From: Magnetococcales bacterium
GTDB lineage: Bacteria > Pseudomonadota > Magnetococcia > Magnetococcales > JADFXB01
Direction: 5' to 3'
Length of the DNA: 48,093 bases
NCBI GenBank assembly: GCA_015233935.1
Contig: JADFXB010000016.1
Coordinates: 1 to 48,093 of the forward strand
The position numbers were made by a program, and so were the translations under genes. This document shows positions 7,997 through 14,027 of the stretch, in pieces (the first letter of the stretch is position 1; every line of letters starts with the position of its first letter). The notes under the pieces were generated by a model that had not been told where the DNA came from, ran no database searches, and was given only the letters and a program-made list of their open reading frames with translations.

Positions 7997-8539
7997 ATGT
8001 CTCGATGGATGCTGGCGGCTGTGTTGGCCTTGGGTTGTTGGAGCATGCCCCTTTCCCCCCTGGCCTGGGCAGGGGATGGTGCCTCACGTTTAGATGACAC
8101 CCCCTATACGCCACAAAAAGCGGTCTACCATTTTAATTTTTCCGCTCCCTCCCAATTGGAAGAGGGATTTCGTCGGGTGGGCAATCATGTAAAAACTTTG
8201 GAAAAACATGGCGACTTGGCCAAATCCAAACTGGTTGTGGTGATCAACGGCAATGAATTGCACGCCCTGGCCCGTGCCAACCAGGCAGTCTTTCCCGAAA
8301 TTCCGGCTACCCTTGCCAAACTGGTGCAACAAGGGGTGGTGGTGCGTATTTGTGGTAACGCAGCCCAGCGGCGCGGCTATCAGGTGGGAGATTTTTATGA
8401 TCTGACCACCGTGGTTCCAGCCGCCGTTACCGAAGTGACACGCCTGCAAAATGAAGGCTATGCCTATATCCATCTGGAATTAAGCGATGCCCTGTCCCGA
8501 GATAAATTAAAATCCCTGTATCCCGAATTGGCAATGTGA
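7997..8539 (+). CDS. Exported DsrE-family protein
   Basis: This encodes 180 residues starting at ATG 7997, preceded by a GTGGAG site; a longer reading from 7928 would overlap the rhodanese gene and hide the signal peptide. Residues 1-26 form a signal peptide ending A-W-A-G. The mature domain has the DsrE/F pattern: K-L-V-V-V-I-N-G-N-E-L, then L-V-Q-Q-G-V-V-V-R-I-C-G-N-A-A and a final V-V-P-A-A-V-T-E-V-T-R-L-Q-x-x-G-Y-A-Y-I. DsrE relatives carry or relay sulfur through a conserved Cys; the R-I-C-G Cys is the candidate here, and export places it in the periplasm beside the TsdA-like cytochrome. Its stop codon overlaps the next ATG (TGATG), so the two are translationally coupled. Confidence 0.85.
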   Translation: MSRWMLAAVLALGCWSMPLSPLAWAGDGASRLDDTPYTPQKAVYHFNFSAPSQLEEGFRRVGNHVKTLEKHGDLAKSKLVVVINGNELHALARANQAVFPEIPATLAKLVQQGVVVRICGNAAQRRGYQVGDFYDLTTVVPAAVTEVTRLQNEGYAYIHLELSDALSRDKLKSLYPELAM

Positions 8540-9345
8540 TGCAAACCTTCAGGGTTGCATGGGCCGCTGGGGTGGTCTGGCTTTGTCTGACCATCCCAAT
8601 GGTTGGAGGCGGGGTGTTGGATGAGGTGACGGAACTTTCCGGGCGATCCTTCCTGGATGACCACCAATCCCAGGTGGTCCAAGGATGGTTGATGGTCACC
8701 GCCACCGAAAAATATGCCTCCCGTTATGCCGGCAATCGTTTGCGATGCAGTCAATGCCACTTGGAGGGGGGAACCAAGGCCGGGGCCTTGCCCCTCTACG
8801 TGGCGGGCATCTATCCCAAATGGCGGGCGAAAAACGGTCGCATGAATGATCTCTCCCGCCGTATTCGAGAATGTTTTGTCTATAGCCTGGATGGGGTGAT
8901 GCCCCCCGCCGAGGCCCCGGAAGTGGTATCGGTGGAAGCCTATATTCAATTCATTTCCCGTGGTCAGGTGATAGGCCAGGATCCCCCAGGGCGGGGTGTG
9001 CCTGTGCTCCCTCCCACTGGTTTTGATCCCAATCCGGCAGACGGGCGCAAAGTTTATCAACAAAAATGTGCGGGCTGTCACGGCGAGGATGGTCATGGTC
9101 TAACCGATGTGGCCCCGCCTTTGTGGGGCAGCGGCAGTTTTAACAAAGGTGCGGGGCTTCATCAGTTGTCCATGCTGGCAGGCTTCATCCATGCCAATAT
9201 GCCGGTGGGCGAACCAGCCTCCCTCTCCCTTCAGCAAGCCTGGGATGTGGCCGCCTTCATCCATCAACAAATCCGTCCTGCCGACCCTCGGGAGAGCCGC
9301 CTTGGCAAACTGGTGGAAAAACTGGTACGCCTGGCGACTCCATAA
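8539..9345 (+). CDS. Dihaem c-type cytochrome, thiosulfate dehydrogenase (TsdA)-like
   Basis: This encodes 268 residues. The ATG at 8539 shares bases with the stop of the DsrE-like gene. A signal peptide covers about residues 1-25. Two CxxCH haem sites are visible, C-S-Q-C-H at 70-74 and C-A-G-C-H at 177-181. Around them are TsdA-family features: N-R-L-R-C-x-x-C-H-L-x-G-G-T, I-Y-P-x-W-R, R-I-R-E-C-F with a lone Cys112, and a second domain ending in an A-F-I-H motif. In characterised TsdA enzymes the first haem has an unusual His/Cys ligation; Cys112, 38 residues after His74, is the likely equivalent. Such enzymes oxidise thiosulfate to tetrathionate, or the reverse, in the periplasm. The exact substrate here is an inference. 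Confidence 0.88.
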   Translation: MQTFRVAWAAGVVWLCLTIPMVGGGVLDEVTELSGRSFLDDHQSQVVQGWLMVTATEKYASRYAGNRLRCSQCHLEGGTKAGALPLYVAGIYPKWRAKNGRMNDLSRRIRECFVYSLDGVMPPAEAPEVVSVEAYIQFISRGQVIGQDPPGRGVPVLPPTGFDPNPADGRKVYQQKCAGCHGEDGHGLTDVAPPLWGSGSFNKGAGLHQLSMLAGFIHANMPVGEPASLSLQQAWDVAAFIHQQIRPADPRESRLGKLVEKLVRLATP

Positions 9346-11011
9346 TCTCATCCGCCAGGGAAAAAACAGCTTTCTGTGGCAGGAAATCCGCCCGGATTTA
9401 TCCTGGCGAGAGCGTGTCGTCTGGCGTTCGGAAAACTTGGCCGGTGTGTTGGGTGCCTTATTGGTCATTCCCCAGGCGGTCTCTTTTGCATGGTTGGTGG
9501 GCTTGTCTCCCGAATATGGCCTCTACACCGCCATTTGGGGAACCCTGTTGGCCGCCCTCCTGGGAGGCTCCACCATCGTGGGTGGTCCCAATACCGCAGT
9601 GGCCATCCTGTTGGGGGTGACCGTCTCCTCCTATGCCGGTCGCGGAAGCCCCCTCTATTTGGAACTGGTTCTCCTGCTGTCAGCCATGACTGGGATCATC
9701 CAACTGATCATTTGGCTGGCCCGTGGTGGTCGCCTCTTTCAATATTTCAGTCCCACCGCCATCCTGGCCATGACCACCGGTGTGGGTATCCTCATCGTCG
9801 CTTCCTCCTTGTCGGGCATTACCGGCATCGTTGGTCTGGAATCCCGTCGTTTGTTTGAACATCTCTATCTCACCGTGTCAGCGGTAACAGATGGTTTGGC
9901 CAATCCTTACTCCCTGATCCTGGGCCTGGCAACCGCCCTTCTGGGTTGGCTGGCTGGAAAACGCTGGGGACCTCGTTGGCAACTTTTGGCAGCCATGGGG
10001 GGTGGCTGGCTCCTGGCAACCTGTCTGCATCTTGTGCTGCCCCAAGCGGTCAGTGAAATGGAAATGGTGGGCTGTTTGCCCATGGCCTGGCTTCCCTTGA
10101 CGGCACTCCCCACCACCTGGGATCACCTGCTGATGGCCATGGAGATGATCCCTGCCGCCGTCAGTATCGCCCTGGTGGGATTGGCCCAAACCATGGTTAT
10201 TGGTAAAGGGATCAACCTTTCCAACCGAGAGCGCATCAACCTGCATCGGGAAACCTTCGCCCAGGGAGCCAGCAATCTGCTGACGGTCTTTTTCTCCTGC
10301 TTTGCAGGTTCGGGCAGTTTTAATCGTACCGCTGCCGGACATCAGATGAATGTCCTGACCCCCTGGCCTGCCATCCTCTCCTCCATTCTCATCCTCCTCT
10401 TCATGCCCTTCTTGGGCGGATGGTTTGTCACCGTCCCCATGCCGGTAATGGCTGGTGTCCTGTTATTGGTGGGGGTGGTGATGATCAAACCACAGGAAAT
10501 TCGTCGCTTGTTACAGCTGCCTGGTGAAATGTTAATCTTTATCCTGGTACTATCTTCCGTTTTGCTCCTGGGATTGGAAAGAGGCATCCTCATTGCCGCC
10601 GCCACTTCGGTGGTTCCCTTTTTACTGGGAGCTGCGGTTCTGCAAGGGCGTGTGGTGCAAATCAGTGGTGGTGTTTCCTTGGAACTTAATGGCAACCTGT
10701 TTTTTGCCTCCCTGGACCCTCTTGCCAACCATCTCAAATCCTGTTCTTCCCAACCCTTGATCATCAATTTGCGGCAAGTCTCCTATCTGGATTACAGCGG
10801 CGTGGATTCCCTCCTGCAGGAAGCCCGTCGTCGTGATAAACTCAACTTGCCTATGGTGGTCTACGTCCATACCTCTGCCCAGCAGCGTATCATGGAGCAG
10901 ACAGACCACAGCGGTCTTCTGCAACTGGTCAGCAGCTTGCCGGAAGCCCGTCAGGTATTGCTGGATAAAGCTTGCCATGCCCAGGTGAGATTATCCAATC
11001 AGGCCGTTTGA
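9302..11011 (+). CDS. SulP-family anion transporter with STAS domain
   Basis: From TTG 9302, placed 7 nt after GGGAG (9290-9294), this encodes 569 residues and overlaps the cytochrome gene by 44 bp. The frame is open upstream to 9107, but that part does not look like SulP sequence. After a short cytosolic start (R-P-D-L-S-W-R-E-R) come the family's membrane core (G-A-L-L-V-I-P-Q-A-V-S-F-A, a variant of the usual IPQ-A motif; G-G-P-N-T-A-V-A) and 10-12 hydrophobic spans. The last 110 residues form a cytosolic STAS domain (I-I-N-L-R-Q-V-x-Y-L-D-Y-S-G-V-D). SulP proteins move sulfate, bicarbonate or related anions. Position after the sulfur genes favours a sulfur oxyanion, but bicarbonate cannot be excluded. 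Confidence 0.88.
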   Translation: MANWWKNWYAWRLHNLIRQGKNSFLWQEIRPDLSWRERVVWRSENLAGVLGALLVIPQAVSFAWLVGLSPEYGLYTAIWGTLLAALLGGSTIVGGPNTAVAILLGVTVSSYAGRGSPLYLELVLLLSAMTGIIQLIIWLARGGRLFQYFSPTAILAMTTGVGILIVASSLSGITGIVGLESRRLFEHLYLTVSAVTDGLANPYSLILGLATALLGWLAGKRWGPRWQLLAAMGGGWLLATCLHLVLPQAVSEMEMVGCLPMAWLPLTALPTTWDHLLMAMEMIPAAVSIALVGLAQTMVIGKGINLSNRERINLHRETFAQGASNLLTVFFSCFAGSGSFNRTAAGHQMNVLTPWPAILSSILILLFMPFLGGWFVTVPMPVMAGVLLLVGVVMIKPQEIRRLLQLPGEMLIFILVLSSVLLLGLERGILIAAATSVVPFLLGAAVLQGRVVQISGGVSLELNGNLFFASLDPLANHLKSCSSQPLIINLRQVSYLDYSGVDSLLQEARRRDKLNLPMVVYVHTSAQQRIMEQTDHSGLLQLVSSLPEARQVLLDKACHAQVRLSNQAV

Positions 11012-11585
11012 TAGTGGAACTGTATTTATTATTGTCTAGTTGAAAGCCTTGTATGAGGTATGAGGGTAAAGGATGGACGTTTTTTTTGGATGTGAAGATT
11101 AAGTTCGAAATGATGTGGTAATGGGTGGGATTAATCTTTCAGAGATAGGGGTGATTTCATTCATTAGTCGTCTTTTCATTCAAAAAAGTCTATCCATGAG
11201 GATGCTCTCGGAAATATATACCTTGTGTTGATAGCTAAATGATTAATAAGAAGGTTTTATAATATTACTATCTTGTATGCATATATAATAATAATTAATT
11301 TAGAATTGAATATATGGAATATAAATTAGTTAACAATGTCCTTAGTTTTATATATCATTACAAAAATAATAATGCAGCTTTGTAATAATTTTGTATTGTT
11401 GAGTGCTAATGAATGTTGACAATATTCCTGTCATGGTATTATAGTGCGCGCAAAGAAGGGATGTTTGTAATAAGAGAGATCAGGTAGTGCCCATTGATCA
11501 TTTTGAGTTCTGGAAAGCAACCACACAATTCCAGGATGCGTAGGTTTGATAGTCCTGGAAAGGTAAATTTAGAGAAGGCAGAGTT
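11012..11585. other. AT-rich non-coding interval
   Basis: These 574 bp are distinctly more AT-rich than the genes to the left and contain no convincing open frame on either strand. I see a promoter near the right end and nothing else that I can name. The change of base composition marks the left edge of the AT-rich island. Confidence 0.6.
11416..11444 (+). promoter_or_regulatory. Predicted sigma-70 promoter for the Ntn-hydrolase gene
   Basis: TTGACA at 11416-11421 and TTATAG at 11439-11444 are separated by 17 bp, a near-consensus arrangement. Transcription would start about 135 bp before the ATG at 11586, leaving a moderately long leader. Confidence 0.5.
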
Positions 11586-12941
11586 ATGACCGCAGAAGTA
11601 GCAATATTAAACAGATTGGTTGTTGCTCTCGCTGCAGATAGTTCGATTGCTATTGAAGCGAAGAATGGCCTCAAAATATACGAATCAGCCAAGAAAATAT
11701 TTCCTCTGTCAGATTCTCCTTCGTCCCCAGCCAATTATCATTCAGTTGCAATAATGGTGTACGGAAACGCCAACTGTGGTGATGTACCTTGGGAGCTTGT
11801 TATTCAGTTATTTCGGCATCATGTAAAAAAATTAGGGACACTGGATAAACTTGTTGATTATTTTAAAGTATTTAAAGATTATGTTCAAGATGAAAGCGGA
11901 TTGATTACGCAAGAAATGTCTTCAACAATGATTCAAAGATATTCAAAAGAATATCTGCAAAAAATGAGTACGGAGGTTAAGAAAAGTGTTAAGGACCTCT
12001 TGGAGAAAAATGAGGAAGTAACAGATGATAGCATAACTCAAATATTTTGCACTATAATTAATAATAAACATGATAGATTGATGAATGACGTAAAAAAAAT
12101 AGAGCATTTTACGGATGAGGATATGCAATGGGTTTGCTCTATTATTAATAATCAATTCAACAATCTAGCCAAAGGATTGGAAGCGTTATTAGCTATATTA
12201 GATCGGGAATCCATTGATAAACTAAAGGAAATACTTTGCATGATCCATGTCAAAGATGAAATGATAAAATCCCAACGTGCAGGTATTGTTTTTGCGGGAT
12301 TTGGTAAGGAAGATAAGTTTCCTGTGCTGATTGCAGCAGAGGTTGAGTATCCAGTCCATAATAAAGTTAAATACCGTGTTACCGAGTATGTGGATTTAAA
12401 TATAAAACCGTCTCCCACACCCTCAGGTGATGTTAATGAAGTGTCCGCGAAAATTATTCCCTTTGCTCAGTCACGGCATGAAGTGCATGCATTTTTGCAC
12501 GGTCTTGATCTGTCACTCCAGGAAGATCTCAAAGGTTATTTGGATGGCGCAGCCGAGGGTGTTATAGACAAAATTTCTGCAAAACTCCGTTTTGTGCACA
12601 AAGATGTCATTCCTAATCCTGACCACCGGGAAAAAATTACAACTTATATAGATCAAATGTTGCATGAAATGATTGAAAAAGCATTATTTAATCTTAATGA
12701 AATGTCAAAAGACAAATTCAGTGATCGCATACTTGAGGTGGTAAACTTTATGCCCCGTGAAGAAGTTGCCGAACTGGCAAGCTTTCTGGTAAAAATGGCA
12801 AAGACGTCGAATAAGTTGCGAGGCCATGAAACGATAAGAGGTCCTGTGGATATTGTGGTTATTACCAAGGCCGATGGACTAAAAAAACACACTGGTAAGA
12901 GTGGGGGATGTAGTTGTAGTATAAACTTTAATCACGGGTGA
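11586..12941 (+). CDS. Proteasome/HslV-like Ntn-hydrolase family protein, large C-terminal extension
   Basis: This encodes 451 residues. The N-terminus reads M-T-A-E-V-A-I-L-N-R-L-V-V-A-L-A-A-D-S-S: after Met removal Thr would be residue 1 and the Asp residue 17, the spacing of the catalytic Thr1/Asp17 pair in proteasome beta subunits and HslV. A K-K-I-F at 36-39 is close to where Lys33 falls, and H-S-V-A-I-M-V-Y-G-N-A then matches the beta-strand/Gly core of these folds. Residues about 100-240 are charged and helical, 255-330 look beta-rich, and the end carries V-D-I-V-V-I-T-K-A-D-G and a Cys-containing tail. Family members of this type that I recall are annotated only as hypothetical. The gene is AT-rich and probably foreign. 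Peptidase activity is inferred. Confidence 0.75.
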   Translation: MTAEVAILNRLVVALAADSSIAIEAKNGLKIYESAKKIFPLSDSPSSPANYHSVAIMVYGNANCGDVPWELVIQLFRHHVKKLGTLDKLVDYFKVFKDYVQDESGLITQEMSSTMIQRYSKEYLQKMSTEVKKSVKDLLEKNEEVTDDSITQIFCTIINNKHDRLMNDVKKIEHFTDEDMQWVCSIINNQFNNLAKGLEALLAILDRESIDKLKEILCMIHVKDEMIKSQRAGIVFAGFGKEDKFPVLIAAEVEYPVHNKVKYRVTEYVDLNIKPSPTPSGDVNEVSAKIIPFAQSRHEVHAFLHGLDLSLQEDLKGYLDGAAEGVIDKISAKLRFVHKDVIPNPDHREKITTYIDQMLHEMIEKALFNLNEMSKDKFSDRILEVVNFMPREEVAELASFLVKMAKTSNKLRGHETIRGPVDIVVITKADGLKKHTGKSGGCSCSINFNHG

Positions 12942-12986
12942 TGTGTACCACCCTGTCTATGCTCTAGCATACTAACGTGCACTAAC

Positions 12987-13015
12987 GGAAGCGTGCGCTT
13001 CCCCTATAAAGGGGG
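12987..13015 (+). promoter_or_regulatory. Competing hairpins over the ribosome site of the first small gene
   Basis: GGAAGC (12987-12992) pairs with GCTTCC (12997-13002) around GTGC. CCCC (13001-13004) pairs with GGGG (13011-13014) around TATAAA. The two hairpins share bases 13001-13002, so they compete, and the second one buries the G-run that serves as Shine-Dalgarno for the ATG at 13022. This could be a translational switch or an RNA-stability element. Confidence 0.4.
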
Positions 13016-13021
13016 TTGTAA

Positions 13022-13216
13022 ATGACTCAAGCAAAGTCTGTAATTCAAGCAACTAAGAATGCGTCGTTTTCTTCGTTGTATCAATGGGAAGCTGCCTATC
13101 TTCCAAAAAAATTTGAGGACGAGTGCACAAAAGGAGATGATTCATCCCCTTATAATTTAGGGTATGAAAAAGGAAAAAAAGATATGCAAGAATCAACAGT
13201 TGAGTTGAATATTTAA
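13022..13216 (+). CDS. 64-residue small protein, paralog 1
   Basis: This encodes 64 residues from ATG 13022, with GGGGG 6 nt upstream. It has no signal peptide, no membrane segment and no double-glycine leader. It aligns without gaps to the 64-residue product at 13633-13827, with 31 identical positions by hand count. Shared features are S-L-x-x-W-x-A-x-Y-L-P-K at 18-29, a single Cys35, P-Y-x-x-G, and the nearly invariant tail E-K-G-K-K-D-M-x-E-S-x-x-E-L-x-I. That conservation between divergent copies shows both are real protein-coding genes under selection. It follows the Ntn-hydrolase gene by 80 bp in the same direction and is followed by a terminator. I do not recognise the family. Confidence 0.75.
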   Translation: MTQAKSVIQATKNASFSSLYQWEAAYLPKKFEDECTKGDDSSPYNLGYEKGKKDMQESTVELNI

Positions 13217-13236
13217 TTTGTTTGCCCCCTCCCGGC

Positions 13237-13270
13237 AAAAAAAAGCGGCTTTCTAGGCCGCTTTTTTTTT
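13237..13270. terminator. Bidirectional intrinsic terminator after small gene 1
   Basis: A8 GCGGC (13237-13249) pairs with GCCGC T9 (13257-13270) around a 7-nt loop. The U-run on one strand and the A-run on the other allow termination in both directions. It lies 20 bp after the small gene's stop codon. Confidence 0.9.
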
Positions 13271-13404
13271 GCTTTTTTAAAAGGCTGAAATTTTTTTATA
13301 TGCTTTACTGTGAATTAATGTAAATAATCATATAATTTTATGTTATAAAAAACCAAAAAGAAGAATACAGAATGATTTAGATTATATGCGGTGCCGAATC
13401 TATT

Positions 13405-13620
13405 TTACGTAATTAACGTTTTTTTCTGCTCAAGCATCCTCCCTACATTGCCGATAAGTGGCTCATCTAGACAAAAAGGTTGGAACAATTTCGGGAAATT
13501 ATTGTCAGCATAATTAGGGGGATCTACCGAATAGGGATTCTTCCAGCCTTTGTCTATCATTGCAACGAACTGCTTTTCGACTTCTTCAGTCGCGAGGTTG
13601 GTATCGCCTCTACCCCCAAG
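13405..13620 (-). pseudogene. Possible 3' fragment of an unrecognised gene
   Basis: On the minus strand this stretch ends in TAA and codes for about 71 residues with good protein character, for example E-K-Q-F-V-A-M-I-D-K-G-W-K-N-P-Y-S and F-C-L-D-E-P-L-I-G-N-V-G-R-M-L. Upstream the frame runs into the paralog-2 gene, where it no longer looks like protein. I see no ribosome site before the only internal Met. It may be the tail of a gene cut off when the small-gene copy was inserted or duplicated. I do not recognise the family. Confidence 0.3.
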
Positions 13621-13632
13621 GGAGGTCAATCG

Positions 13633-13827
13633 ATGGAAAAGGATAAATCTACTCCTGGAAATATACAAGCAGCAAATTACATGTCGCTGCACGAGTGGGC
13701 CGCCCGCTATCTTCCCAAACAATTGGAAAAAGATTGTGGAGATGGGTTGCCATCTGACCCCTACACAAAAGGATGTGAAAAGGGGAAAAAAGATATGCTG
13801 GAATCCAGAATTGAGCTTGATATTTGA
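13633..13827 (+). CDS. 64-residue small protein, paralog 2
   Basis: This encodes 64 residues from ATG 13633, 7 nt after a strong GGGAGGT site (13619-13625). A longer in-frame reading from 13480 has no ribosome site and its extra residues have no counterpart in paralog 1. The protein is the same length as paralog 1 and shares the S-L-H-E-W-A-A-R-Y-L-P-K block, Cys35 and the E-K-G-K-K-D-M-L-E-S-R-I-E-L-D-I tail. A second Cys (position 48) is unique to this copy. It has its own terminator, which resembles that of paralog 1, so the unit gene-plus-terminator appears to have been duplicated. The next gene is an ABC exporter in the same direction, but that has its own promoter. The function is unknown. 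Confidence 0.78.
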   Translation: MEKDKSTPGNIQAANYMSLHEWAARYLPKQLEKDCGDGLPSDPYTKGCEKGKKDMLESRIELDI

Positions 13828-13848
13828 GGTGCAAACCTCAATCAATTC

Positions 13849-13877
13849 AAAAAAGCGGCCTTATGAGCCGTTTTTTT
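13849..13877. terminator. Bidirectional intrinsic terminator after small gene 2
   Basis: A6 GCGGC (13849-13859) pairs with GCCG T7 (13867-13877), with one G-T wobble pair. The A-run, stem and T-run resemble the terminator after paralog 1, which suggests common origin. Confidence 0.8.
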
Positions 13878-13924
13878 GTCTAATTATCTGATAACAAAGA
13901 AATTTAATAATATACTAAAATAAA

Positions 13925-13953
13925 TTGTCTATTGCTGTCTAAACTGATAGAAT
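13925..13953 (+). promoter_or_regulatory. Predicted sigma-70 promoter for the ABC exporter
   Basis: TTGTCT (13925-13930) and TAGAAT (13948-13953) are spaced by 17 bp, about 75 bp before the exporter's ATG. It lies after the paralog-2 terminator, so the exporter can be expressed independently of the small genes. Confidence 0.4.
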
Positions 13954-14027
13954 CCACATAAGATAATCAAAATTAAACAAAATCATTCAACAAACGGCAA
14001 AAATTCTCTGCTGATGCGCAAGCCCCC

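Noticed and set aside
13480-13632. An N-terminal extension of the second 64-residue protein
   Set aside because: No ribosome site precedes it, the strong GGGAGGT lies just before the internal ATG, and paralog 1 has no such extension.
13022-13827. The two small proteins as class II bacteriocin precursors
   Set aside because: They lack a double-glycine leader and their C-terminal halves are charged and conserved, not amphipathic or Cys-bridged; the exporter lacks a C39 peptidase.
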